From positions 42,939 to 106,938 of the forward strand of contig JBJTHN010000088.1 of NCBI GenBank assembly GCA_046094505.1: DNA of 64,000 nucleotides, given 5' to 3'. Positions within the stretch are counted from its first letter, which is position 1; each line of letters opens with the position of its first letter. Below are positions 17,194-25,562 of the stretch, piece by piece. Below the pieces are notes generated by a model. That model was not told the origin of the DNA, did not search any database, and was given only the letters and a program-made list of their open reading frames with translations. Source of the stretch: RFTU01 sp046094505 (GTDB lineage Bacteria > Pseudomonadota > Gammaproteobacteria > Burkholderiales > Burkholderiaceae_C). The position numbers were made by a program, and so were the translations under genes.

Positions 17194-18174
17194 ATGCGCG
17201 CCTTGATGTTGGAGAAGGACGGAGCGGGGGTCTTCAGGGCCTCGGTGCAAGACATCGATGCCGCCGGCTTGCCCGACGGTGATGTGGAGGTGGCCATCCA
17301 GTACTCCACCTTGAACTACAAGGATGGTCTGGCCATCACCCAGAAGGCCCCCGTGGTGCGCACCTGGCCCATGGTGGCCGGCATCGACGGCGCTGGCGTG
17401 GTGACGGCGAGCCGGCATCCGGGCTTTCAGCCTGGCGACCGGGTGGTGCACAACGGTTGGGGCCTGGGCGAAACCCGATGGGGGTGCCTGTCGACACAGG
17501 CCCGGCTGCAGGGCGACTGGCTCGTCAAACTTCCCACGGTGCTGAGCTGCCGCCAGGCCATGGCCATCGGCACGGCCGGCTACACCGCCATGCTATGCGT
17601 CATGGCCCTGCAGGAGCGAGGCGTTCAAGCGGACGCCGGTGAGGTCCTGGTGACGGGTGCAACGGGTGGGGTCGGCAGCGTGGCCTTGGCCCTGTTGGCC
17701 CGTGCGGGCTATCGGGTGGTGGCGGCCACCGGCAAAACGCAAGAGCACGGATACCTGTATGCGCTGGGTGCGGCCGAGGTCATCGACCGGGCTGCCTTGG
17801 CATCACCGGGCAAGCCCCTTCAGAAAGAACGGTGGGCGGCCGTGGTGGACGCGGTAGGCAGCCACACGCTGGTCAACGCCCTGGCCCAAACCCGCTACGG
17901 TGGCGTGGTGGCCGCCTGTGGTCTGGCGCAGGGGGGCGACCTGCCCGGATCGGTGATGCCGTTCATCTTGCGTGGGGTCAGCCTGGTGGGGGTTGACAGC
18001 GTGATGGCGCCACTGGCCAAGCGCCAGACGGCGTGGGCGCGCCTGGCCGAGGAACTGGATCCGGCGCTCTTGGAGCGTATGGTCACCGAGGTCACCCTGG
18101 ATGGGGCCGTGGAGGCCGCGCACCGGTTGATGGCAGGTGAGGTCCGTGGGCGTGTGGTGGTGAGGGTGGCCTAG
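17194..18174 (+). CDS. acuI: Acryloyl-CoA reductase (AcuI/YhdH family)
   Basis: 326 residues; MDR-superfamily quinone-reductase-like protein. The N-terminal VAIQYSTLNYKDGLAIT and VAGIDGAGVV, and the Rossmann motif GATGGVGSVALALL near 155, match AcuI. AcuI reduces acryloyl-CoA to propionyl-CoA with NADPH and protects against reactive acryloyl-CoA. A strong ribosome site (AAGGAGG) precedes the ATG. It is followed by prpE, which handles the C3 acids of the same route. Confidence 0.85.
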   Translation: MRALMLEKDGAGVFRASVQDIDAAGLPDGDVEVAIQYSTLNYKDGLAITQKAPVVRTWPMVAGIDGAGVVTASRHPGFQPGDRVVHNGWGLGETRWGCLSTQARLQGDWLVKLPTVLSCRQAMAIGTAGYTAMLCVMALQERGVQADAGEVLVTGATGGVGSVALALLARAGYRVVAATGKTQEHGYLYALGAAEVIDRAALASPGKPLQKERWAAVVDAVGSHTLVNALAQTRYGGVVAACGLAQGGDLPGSVMPFILRGVSLVGVDSVMAPLAKRQTAWARLAEELDPALLERMVTEVTLDGAVEAAHRLMAGEVRGRVVVRVA

Positions 18175-18255
18175 GCCAGGCCGTCAGGCCACTGCAAGTG
18201 CCGCATCGACAATCGACAGCCAGTCGACATTTGCGGAACCGTACGAGGACCTGAC

Positions 18256-20151
18256 ATGAGTTACGCCGAGTTCTACCGCCGCTCCATTGAGCAGCCCGAG
18301 GCCTTCTGGGACGAGCAGGCGCGCCTGATCGAGTGGCGCACGCCCTACACCCAGGTGCTCGACTATTCACGGGCACCGTTCACCCACTGGTACGTGGGGG
18401 GAACCACCAACCTGTGCCACAACGCGATCGACCGGCACTTGGCCGCGCGACGTGACCAGGCCGCCCTCATCTGGGTATCCACCGAAGTGGACCGCGAGGT
18501 CACCTACACCTATGGTGAACTGCACGAGCAGGTGCAGAAGATGGCGGCGGTGCTGAAGGCTCAGGGCGTGGGCAAAGGCGACCGGGTCCTGATCTACATG
18601 CCGATGATTCCCGAGGCCGCGTTTGCCATGTTGGCCTGTGTGCGCATCGGCGCGATCCATTCGGTGGTGTTCGGCGGATTTGCCAGCGTGTCGCTGGCCA
18701 GCCGTATCGACGATGCCGAGCCCAAGGTGATCATCAGTGCGGATGCGGGCAGCCGCGGTGGCAAGGTGGTGCCCTACAAGGGGCTGCTGGATGAGGCGAT
18801 TGAACTGGCCAAGAGCAAGCCCAGCAAGGTGTTGATGGTCGACCGTGGCTTGGCCGATATGCCAATGACGCCGGGTCGCGACGAAGATTACGCCAGCCTG
18901 GCGGCTGCCCATGTCGGCACGCAGGTGCCTTGCGAGTGGGTGGAAGCATCCCATCCGAGTTACACGCTCTACACCAGCGGAACCACCGGTCGTCCGAAGG
19001 GTGTGCAGCGGGACACCGGCGGCTACATGGTGAACCTGGCCGCCTCCATGAAGCACATCTTCATGTGCAACCCAGGGGAAACGTATTTCTCCACCAGCGA
19101 CATCGGCTGGGTGGTGGGGCACAGCTACATCATCTATGGCCCGCTGCTGCATGGGATGGCCACCATCATGTACGAGGGCTTGCCCATTCGGCCCGATGCG
19201 GGCATCTGGTGGAGCCTCGTTGAGAAGTACAAGGTCACGGCCATGTTCAGCGCGCCCACGGCGGTGCGGGTGCTTAAGAAGCAGGATCCGGCCTATCTCA
19301 GTCGTTACGACCTCGGTTCCTTGCGGGCCCTGTTCTTGGCCGGCGAGCCCTTGGATGAACCCACGGCCCAGTGGATTGCGGACGCCCTCAAGCGCCCCAT
19401 CATCGACAACTATTGGCAAACCGAGACCGGTGCACCCGTGTTGACGATTGCCAACGGCATCGAGCGCAAGCCCAGCAAGTTTGGCAGCCCGGGCATCCCG
19501 ATGTACGGATTCAACGTGAAGTTGTTCAACGAGAACACCGGGGAAGAGTTGACCGGTGCCAACGAAAAGGGCGTGGTGGCCATCGAGGGTCCCTTGCCGC
19601 CCGGTTTCATGCAGACGGTGTGGCGCGACGACGAGCGCTATGTCAACACTTACTGGAAGAGCATCCCCGGACGGCTGGTCTACAGCAGCTTTGATTGGGG
19701 CATTCGCGACGAAGAGGGCTACTACTTCATCCTGGGCCGCACCGACGACGTCATCAACGTGGCCGGCCACCGACTGGGCACGCGCGAGATCGAAGAAAGC
19801 ATCTCCAGCCACCCTCAGGTGGCCGAGGTGGCGGTGGTCGGTGTGGCCGATCAGCTCAAGGGCCAGGTGGCCATGGCCTTTGCCGTGCTCAAGGATGCCT
19901 CGCGTGCGGCTGCGCCGGCCGACGCGCTGAAGCTCGAGGGCGAAATCATGAAGGTGGTCGACGAGCAGTTGGGCGCTGTGGCCCGACCGGCCCGTGTGCG
20001 CTTTGTGACACTGCTGCCCAAGACCCGATCAGGCAAGCTGCTGCGCCGGGCCATTCAGGCGGTGTGCGAAGGCCGTGATCCCGGTGACCTCACCACCATC
20101 GAGGATCCGGGTGCCTTGCAGCAGGTCAAAGACCTCGTTACGGGGCGCTGA
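18256..20151 (+). CDS. prpE: Propionyl-CoA synthetase
   Basis: 631 residues; ANL-superfamily acyl-CoA ligase, full length. The N-terminal ACAS segment is MSYAEFYRRSIEQPEAFW. The P-loop-like motif YTSGTTGRPKGV lies near 236 and NYWQTETGAP near 388. The hinge region VINVAGHRLGTREIEE and the C-terminal PKTRSGKLLRR hold the catalytic Lys. It forms propionyl-CoA from propionate, ATP and CoA; relatives also accept acrylate or 3-hydroxypropionate. Gene context with acuI suggests C3 acid use. Confidence 0.92.
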   Translation: MSYAEFYRRSIEQPEAFWDEQARLIEWRTPYTQVLDYSRAPFTHWYVGGTTNLCHNAIDRHLAARRDQAALIWVSTEVDREVTYTYGELHEQVQKMAAVLKAQGVGKGDRVLIYMPMIPEAAFAMLACVRIGAIHSVVFGGFASVSLASRIDDAEPKVIISADAGSRGGKVVPYKGLLDEAIELAKSKPSKVLMVDRGLADMPMTPGRDEDYASLAAAHVGTQVPCEWVEASHPSYTLYTSGTTGRPKGVQRDTGGYMVNLAASMKHIFMCNPGETYFSTSDIGWVVGHSYIIYGPLLHGMATIMYEGLPIRPDAGIWWSLVEKYKVTAMFSAPTAVRVLKKQDPAYLSRYDLGSLRALFLAGEPLDEPTAQWIADALKRPIIDNYWQTETGAPVLTIANGIERKPSKFGSPGIPMYGFNVKLFNENTGEELTGANEKGVVAIEGPLPPGFMQTVWRDDERYVNTYWKSIPGRLVYSSFDWGIRDEEGYYFILGRTDDVINVAGHRLGTREIEESISSHPQVAEVAVVGVADQLKGQVAMAFAVLKDASRAAAPADALKLEGEIMKVVDEQLGAVARPARVRFVTLLPKTRSGKLLRRAIQAVCEGRDPGDLTTIEDPGALQQVKDLVTGR

Positions 20152-20159
20152 CCAACCCA

Positions 20160-20181
20160 ACGCGGGCCTTGCGGCCTGCGT
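20160..20181. terminator. Possible bidirectional hairpin between prpE and the PhoH-like gene
   Basis: A 9-bp stem with one G-U pair and a TTGC loop lies in the 30 bp between the convergent genes. No T-run follows on either side, so termination strength is doubtful. Confidence 0.35.
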
Positions 20182-21888
20182 TCAGAGCACCTCGGAGGCG
20201 TAGTCCGCCAGGCGCGAGCGTTCGCCACGTGCCAGCGTCACATGGCCGGAATGGGGCCAGCCTTTGAAGCGGTCGACCGCATAGGTCAGGCCTGAAGAGC
20301 CCTCGGTCAGGTACGGTGTGTCGATCTGGGCCAGGTTGCCCAGGCAGACGATCTTGGTGCCCGGCCCTGCGCGTGTGATCAGGGTCTTCATCTGCTTGGG
20401 CGTGAGGTTCTGCGCCTCATCAATGATCACGAACTTGTTGAGGAAGGTCCGCCCTCGCATGAAATTCAGGCTCTTGATCTTGATCTTGCTGCGCACCAGA
20501 TCGTTGGTGGCTGCGCGCCCCCATTCGCCGGCGACCCCGTCGCTGCGGGCCAGCACCTCCAGGTTGTCGTCGAGCCCGCCCATCCACGGTCCCATCTTCT
20601 CTTCCTCCGTGCCGGGCAGGAAGCCGATGTCCTCGCCGACGGGAACGGTGACGCGGGTGACGATGATTTCCGTGTAACGCCGGTCGTCCAGCACCTGGGC
20701 CAGCCCGGCGGCCAAGGTCATCAAGGTCTTGCCGGTGCCGGCTGTTCCCGTCAGCGTGATGAAGTCGCAGTCGGGGTCCATCAACAGGTTCAGCGCAAAG
20801 TTTTGCTCGCGGTTGCGGGCGGTCACACCCCACACGGCATTTTTCTGATGCGTGAACTCTCTCAGGGTGCGCAGCACCGCGGTTTTGCCGGTGATCTCGG
20901 TCACACGGGCATACAGCGGGGTGGCGCCAGGGGCCTCCAGGTACAAGAACTGGTTGATCAGCAGGGCGGGCACCAGCGGGCCTGAAATCCGGTAATAGGT
21001 GCTGCCGGCCTGCTGCCAGCTCTCCATGGTCTTTCCATGGTGCTCCCAGAAGTCGGCCGGAAGGGCCAGAACACCGGTGTACAGCAGGTCTCCGTCTTCC
21101 AGGGTCTTGTCGTTGAAGTAGTCCTCTGCCGGAAGACCCAAGGCCCGCGCCTTGATCCGCATGTTGATGTCCTTGGACACCAACACCACCTCCCGGTCTT
21201 TGATTTGGCCCCGCAGGGCTTGCACCACGCCCAGGATCTGGTTGTCTGCCTTGCCCTGTGGCAGGCCCTCGGGCAACCGCGTGTCCATGAACGTGGTCTG
21301 AAAGAACAGGCGACCGCTGGCTTCGCGGTGGCCGGTTTTGGCCAGGGGAATGCCCTGCGCGGGGTCGGGCAGCCCATCTGCGGCCAGGGCGTCGAGCTCC
21401 CGACTGACCTGGCGCACGTTGCGTGACACCTCGCTCATGCCCTTCTTGTGGCCGTCGAGCTCTTCCAGCGTGATCATCGGCAGGAAGACGTCGTGTTCTT
21501 CGAAGCGGAAGATCGACATCGGGTCGTGCATCAGCACGTTGGTGTCCAGCACAAACAGTTTGGAGGCCACGGGTGCGGCTGCGGTTTTCTTGCCCGCCTT
21601 GGGGCGCTTGTCCGGGGCCGCAGCAGAGGCGGCCGGGATGGCTTTGCTGCGCCGCGCGGGGCTGGGCGGCGACGCTCCTTCGGTCCGGTTGGCCGGTTCG
21701 GCCTTTCGCGCCTGTACAGGCGGCGTGGTCGGTGGCAGCGATGCCGGTGCCACCACCCGCAGGTCTGCGGGCAGTCGGGCAGGGGCTGTCAGGGGTGAGG
21801 GGATGGGCGGCGTGCGCGATGCCGCCGATGTGTAGTCAGCTGGCGAGAGCAGGGTGGCTTTAAGAACTGGGGGCTTGGGCAGTGGCAT
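20182..21888 (-). CDS. PIN domain-PhoH ATPase fusion (YlaK/PhoH2-like)
   Basis: 568 residues. An N-terminal, unstructured Pro/Ala-rich stretch of about 110 residues leads into a PIN nuclease domain (FVLDTNVLMHDPMSIFRF, then LEELDGHKKG, and an acidic LVSKDINMRIKA). The C-terminal PhoH domain has Walker A GTAGTGKT and Walker B VIIDEAQNLTPKQMK. PIN-PhoH proteins act as RNA helicase/nucleases in studied cases and appear toxin-derived. No Shine-Dalgarno is visible before the ATG, and the bcp terminator lies only 15 nt upstream. Confidence 0.88.
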   Translation of the reverse strand: MPLPKPPVLKATLLSPADYTSAASRTPPIPSPLTAPARLPADLRVVAPASLPPTTPPVQARKAEPANRTEGASPPSPARRSKAIPAASAAAPDKRPKAGKKTAAAPVASKLFVLDTNVLMHDPMSIFRFEEHDVFLPMITLEELDGHKKGMSEVSRNVRQVSRELDALAADGLPDPAQGIPLAKTGHREASGRLFFQTTFMDTRLPEGLPQGKADNQILGVVQALRGQIKDREVVLVSKDINMRIKARALGLPAEDYFNDKTLEDGDLLYTGVLALPADFWEHHGKTMESWQQAGSTYYRISGPLVPALLINQFLYLEAPGATPLYARVTEITGKTAVLRTLREFTHQKNAVWGVTARNREQNFALNLLMDPDCDFITLTGTAGTGKTLMTLAAGLAQVLDDRRYTEIIVTRVTVPVGEDIGFLPGTEEEKMGPWMGGLDDNLEVLARSDGVAGEWGRAATNDLVRSKIKIKSLNFMRGRTFLNKFVIIDEAQNLTPKQMKTLITRAGPGTKIVCLGNLAQIDTPYLTEGSSGLTYAVDRFKGWPHSGHVTLARGERSRLADYASEVL

Positions 21889-21902
21889 GGGCAGTCAAAG
21901 GC

Positions 21903-21937
21903 AAAAACAAAAAGGCCGCAGGGAAACCGCGGCCTTC
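21903..21937 (-). terminator. Intrinsic terminator after bcp
   Basis: On the minus strand, stem AAGGCCGC/GCGGCCTT with a 8-nt loop is followed by TTTGTTTTTG. It lies about 100 nt after bcp and ends 15 nt before the PhoH-like start codon. Confidence 0.85.
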
Positions 21938-22035
21938 GCAGGTGAAACTCGAATGAATCAGGGGGCAGGGCTTGCCTGTCATGAACCCACTATACGGCAA
22001 ACCGTGCCGCCGGGAGACCGGCTGCTCGGTAGACC

Positions 22036-22512
22036 TCAGGCGGCTTTCTTGAGCGCCTTGACTGCCAGCAATACCTCGTCGACGTGGCCGGCCACCTTGA
22101 TGCCTCGCCACTCCTGCACCAGCACGCCCTGGGCGTTGATCAAGAAGGTGCTGCGCTCGATGCCCTTGACCTTCTTGCCGTACATGATCTTGTTCTTGAC
22201 CACCCCAAACATGTGGCAGAGTTTCTCTTCCGTGTCGGCGATCAGCTCGAAGGGCAGTTCCAGGTTGGCCTTGAACTTGTCGTGCGAGGCCATGTTGTCT
22301 CGTGAAACGCCGAACACCACGGCACCGGCCTTCTTGAAGTCGGCATGCTTGTCGCGAAACTGCATGGCCTCGGTGGTGCAGCCAGGTGTGTTGTCCTTGG
22401 GGTAGAAGTACAGCACGATGGCCTTGCCAGCAAAGGCTGACGGCGTGAACTTCACACCTCCGGTGGCAAGCGCGTCGATGTCCGGCAGGGTTTTGTTCAA
22501 GGCTGGCGTCAT
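22036..22512 (-). CDS. bcp: Thiol peroxidase Bcp (peroxiredoxin Q)
   Basis: 158 residues; thioredoxin-fold peroxidase reducing hydroperoxides. The peroxidatic Cys45 sits in YPKDNTPGCTTEA. The second Cys of E. coli-type Bcp, five residues later, is replaced by Met here, so resolution must use another Cys (one lies in EEKLCHMFG) or an external thiol. A TATAAT -10 lies at 22545-22550 on the minus strand. Transcription ends at the terminator at 21903-21937. Confidence 0.94.
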   Translation of the reverse strand: MTPALNKTLPDIDALATGGVKFTPSAFAGKAIVLYFYPKDNTPGCTTEAMQFRDKHADFKKAGAVVFGVSRDNMASHDKFKANLELPFELIADTEEKLCHMFGVVKNKIMYGKKVKGIERSTFLINAQGVLVQEWRGIKVAGHVDEVLLAVKALKKAA

Positions 22513-22544
22513 GATTCGGGCGGGTGCTTGAAAGTTAACCGGGG

Positions 22545-22550
22545 ATTATA
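22545..22550 (-). promoter_or_regulatory. -10 element of bcp
   Basis: TATAAT on the minus strand, 32 nt before the bcp ATG. The -35 would lie in the end of the upstream gene and is weak. Confidence 0.5.
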
Positions 22551-22561
22551 AGGAACCTCAA

Positions 22562-22933
22562 TCAGGGCAGGATCAGGGCCGCCAGGACCGCGCGCCCCTC
22601 GCTGGCCAGGACGTTGAAGGTGCGGCATGCCGCCGCGCTGTCCATGGCTTCAAACCCGACTCGAGCCTCCACCAAAGCGCGACGCAGGACTGGCGCTGGA
22701 AATCGCAGGCGCGGGCCTGTGCCCATGATCACCAATTCGGGCTTCAGGACCAGCAAGGCCTCGAAATCGGCCGCAGTGAGGTCGTCGAACCGTGCCGGCG
22801 ACCAGGCCTGAACGGCGCCGCGGTGCGGCACCAGTAGGCTGCCCTCGAAGGCCGTTTGGTGCACCCACAGGCGCGGCCCTTCCAGTCGGCTGATGAGGTT
22901 GGTGCCTTCCAGGCGGTCGGGTTGCATCTTCAT
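22562..22933 (-). CDS. Mth938-like domain protein (DUF498 family)
   Basis: 123 residues, function unknown. It matches the small Mth938/NDUFAF3-like fold: a middle segment ALLVLKPELVIMGTGPRLRFP and a C-terminal AMDSAAACRTFNVLASEGRAVLAALIL are the family hallmarks. The start chosen is MKMQPDRLEG; a Met two codons later is also possible. A TAGAAT -10 on the minus strand lies 8 nt upstream. It is divergent from alaA and precedes bcp. Confidence 0.85.
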   Translation of the reverse strand: MKMQPDRLEGTNLISRLEGPRLWVHQTAFEGSLLVPHRGAVQAWSPARFDDLTAADFEALLVLKPELVIMGTGPRLRFPAPVLRRALVEARVGFEAMDSAAACRTFNVLASEGRAVLAALILP

Positions 22934-22941
22934 GTGGTCAA

Positions 22942-22947
22942 ATTCTA
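22942..22947 (-). promoter_or_regulatory. -10 element of the Mth938-like gene
   Basis: TAGAAT on the minus strand, 8 nt before the ATG, leaving room for almost no leader. Confidence 0.45.
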
Positions 22948-22975
22948 GGTTTCCTCTAGACCGAGCGCCCCTTCC

Positions 22976-24199
22976 GTGAACCCGATCGCCAAATCCAGCA
23001 AGCTGGCCAACGTCTGCTACGACATCCGTGGACCGGTGCTGGACAAGGCCCGCCAGATGGAAGAAGAAGGGCAGAAGATCATCAAGCTCAACATCGGCAA
23101 CCTGGCCGTGTTTGGCTTGGAGCCCCCAGATGAGATCGTGCAGGACATGATCCGCAACCTGGCCAACGCGGCGGGTTACACGGACAGCAAGGGCCTGTTT
23201 GCGCCGCGCAAGTCGGTCGTGCATTACACGCAGGAAAAGAACATCACCGGTGTCACGGTGGATGACGTCTATCTGGGCAATGGGGCCTCGGAGTTGATCG
23301 TGATGGCCCTGAACGGCCTCTTGGACAACGGCGACGAAATCCTGGTGCCCGCGCCCGACTATCCGCTGTGGACGGCCGCGGTTTCACTGTCGGGTGGGCA
23401 GCCCGTTCATTATCTGTGTGACGAGCAAAGCGACTGGATGCCCGACCTTGAGGACATCAAGCGCAAGATCACGCCGCGCACCAAAGGCATCGTGGTCATC
23501 AACCCCAACAACCCCACCGGCGCGCTGTATCCGGACGAGGTGTTGCACGGGATCGTGGAGTTGGCCCGTCAGCACCAGCTGATCGTGTTTGCCGACGAGA
23601 TCTACGACAAGACCCTGTACGACGGCCACAGCCACACCAGCATTGCCTCCTTGGCCGACGATGTGCTGTTTCTCACCTTCAACGGCTTGAGCAAGAACTA
23701 CCGCAGCTGCGGCTACCGCGCGGGTTGGATGGTGGTGTCGGGCCACAAGAAGTGCGCCAGAGACTACATCGAAGGGCTGAACATGCTGGCCTCGATGCGC
23801 CTGTGTTCCAACACGCCCGGTCAATTGGCCATCCAAACGGCGCTGGGGGGCTACCAAAGCATCAAGGACCTGGTGGCCCCTGGCGGGCGGTTGTGCCGCC
23901 AGCGCGACTTGGCGCACAAGCTGCTCACCGAGATTCCCGGTGTGAGCTGCGTCAAGCCCAAGGCGGCGCTGTACATGTTCCCGCGGCTGGACCCCAAGCT
24001 CTACCCGATTGCCGACGACCAGCAATTCGCCTACGACCTCTTGGCGCAGGAGAAGGTGCTCATCGTGCAGGGGACCGGGTTCAACTGGCCTCGTCCCGAT
24101 CACTTCCGCCTGGTGTTCCTGCCCAACGCAGACGATTTGACTGAGGCCGTGGGCCGCATTGCTCGGTTCCTGGACCTTTACAGGCGGCGCCACGCCTGA
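22976..24199 (+). CDS. alaA: Glutamate-pyruvate aminotransferase (AlaA-like)
   Basis: 407 residues, GTG start. Fold-type I PLP enzyme close to E. coli AlaA throughout: KSSKLANVCYDIRGPVLDKA at the N-terminus, PAPDYPLWTAAVSLS, VINPNNPTGALYP, and the PLP Lys in FNGLSKNYRSCGYRAGW. It makes alanine from pyruvate and glutamate, though paralogues can use other amino acids. It is followed by hom and thrC, the usual betaproteobacterial order. Confidence 0.9.
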   Translation: MNPIAKSSKLANVCYDIRGPVLDKARQMEEEGQKIIKLNIGNLAVFGLEPPDEIVQDMIRNLANAAGYTDSKGLFAPRKSVVHYTQEKNITGVTVDDVYLGNGASELIVMALNGLLDNGDEILVPAPDYPLWTAAVSLSGGQPVHYLCDEQSDWMPDLEDIKRKITPRTKGIVVINPNNPTGALYPDEVLHGIVELARQHQLIVFADEIYDKTLYDGHSHTSIASLADDVLFLTFNGLSKNYRSCGYRAGWMVVSGHKKCARDYIEGLNMLASMRLCSNTPGQLAIQTALGGYQSIKDLVAPGGRLCRQRDLAHKLLTEIPGVSCVKPKAALYMFPRLDPKLYPIADDQQFAYDLLAQEKVLIVQGTGFNWPRPDHFRLVFLPNADDLTEAVGRIARFLDLYRRRHA

Positions 24200-24205
24200 G
24201 CGTGT

Positions 24206-24230
24206 GCTGCAGTTGGCTGCCCCCTGCAGC
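24206..24230 (+). other. Inverted repeat before hom
   Basis: GCTGCAG and CTGCAGC are separated by 11 nt, in the 46 bp between alaA and hom. It forms a 7-bp hairpin just ahead of the hom ribosome site. No T-run follows; possible mRNA processing or translational control, function unproven. Confidence 0.35.
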
Positions 24231-24245
24231 CTGAGGTGTTGAAAG

Positions 24246-25562
24246 ATGAAGCCAATCAAAGTCGCCCTCTTGGGCATTGGAACGGTGGGGCGTGGCACTT
24301 TTGAAGTGCTGGCCCGTAACCAAGAGGAAATCCGCCGGCGTGCTGGGCGCGGGATCGAGGTGGCGGTGGTCGCCGACCTGGACACCGCGCGCGCGCACGA
24401 GGTGGTCCAAGGCCGTGCCGAGGTGTTGGCCGATGCCCGTGAGGCCATCAAGCGGCCCGACATCGACATCGTTGTGGAATTGATCGGCGGCTACGGCATC
24501 GCCCGGACCTTGGTTTTGGAGGCCATTGCGGCCGGCAAGCACGTGGTCACCGCCAACAAGGCCCTGCTGGCGGTTCACGGCTCAGAAATCTTCTCCGCCG
24601 CCCAAGAGCGGGGCGTCACCGTGGCCTTTGAGGCGGCCGTGGCGGGTGGCATCCCCATCATCAAGTCGCTGCGTGAAGGCTTGACGGCCAACCGCATCCA
24701 GTGGATAGCCGGGATCATCAACGGCACCACCAACTTCATCCTGTCCGAGATGCGGGACAAGGGGCTGGATTTCGGTGTGGTGCTGGCCGAGGCCCAGCGG
24801 CTGGGCTACGCCGAGGCAGACCCCACCTTCGACATCGAGGGGGTGGACGCGGCGCACAAGGCCACGCTGCTGGCTTCCCTGGCCTTTGGGGTGCCGGTCC
24901 GGTTCGACCGTGCGCACGTGGAGGGCATCACCCATCTGCAGGCCACCGACATCCGCTACGCCGAACAGATGGGCTACCGCATCAAGTTGTTGGGCATTAC
25001 CCGGCGCCGCGATGATGTGGGCGGCATCGAGCTGCGCGTGCACCCCACCCTGGTGCCGGCCAAGCGTTTGATCGCCAACGTGGAGGGGGCCATGAACGCC
25101 GTCGTGGTGCAGGGCGACGCCGTGGGCACCACGCTTTACTACGGCAAGGGCGCAGGCGCAGAGCCCACCGCGTCGGCGGTGATCGCCGATTTGGTGGACA
25201 TCACCCGGCTGCACACGGCCGATCACGGACACCGCGTGCCATACCTGGCTTTCCAGCCGGGCGCGCTCGCCGACACCCCGGTCTTGGACATGGATCAGGT
25301 GGTCACGTCCTTCTACCTGCGATTGGTGGTCGCCGACCGTGCGGGTGTGCTGGCGCAGATCACCAGCCTCTTGGCCTCGCACGACATCTCCATCGATGCG
25401 GTGCTGCAGCGTGAATCCGCTGAAGGTGAAAAGCAGACCGACCTGATCATCCTGACCCACAGCACAACCGAAGGCCTTATGAATGGCGCACTGCAGAAGA
25501 TGCAGTCGCTGACCAGTGTGTTGGCGCCCATCGTGAGGCTGCGCAAGGAAGAGTTGGCCTGA
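24246..25562 (+). CDS. hom: Homoserine dehydrogenase
   Basis: 438 residues. The NAD(P)-binding motif LLGIGTVGRG is at 8-17; the catalytic region has GIINGTTNFILSEM and LAEAQRLGYAEADPTFDIEGVDAAHK. A C-terminal ACT domain (LRLVVADRAGVLAQITSLLASHDISIDAV) suggests threonine feedback. It converts aspartate semialdehyde to homoserine. Its TGA overlaps the thrC ATG. Confidence 0.96.
   Translation: MKPIKVALLGIGTVGRGTFEVLARNQEEIRRRAGRGIEVAVVADLDTARAHEVVQGRAEVLADAREAIKRPDIDIVVELIGGYGIARTLVLEAIAAGKHVVTANKALLAVHGSEIFSAAQERGVTVAFEAAVAGGIPIIKSLREGLTANRIQWIAGIINGTTNFILSEMRDKGLDFGVVLAEAQRLGYAEADPTFDIEGVDAAHKATLLASLAFGVPVRFDRAHVEGITHLQATDIRYAEQMGYRIKLLGITRRRDDVGGIELRVHPTLVPAKRLIANVEGAMNAVVVQGDAVGTTLYYGKGAGAEPTASAVIADLVDITRLHTADHGHRVPYLAFQPGALADTPVLDMDQVVTSFYLRLVVADRAGVLAQITSLLASHDISIDAVLQRESAEGEKQTDLIILTHSTTEGLMNGALQKMQSLTSVLAPIVRLRKEELA

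Noticed and set aside
18367..19812. Minus-strand open frame of 481 codons
   Set aside because: It lies wholly inside prpE on the other strand; prpE motifs are complete, so this is a shadow frame.
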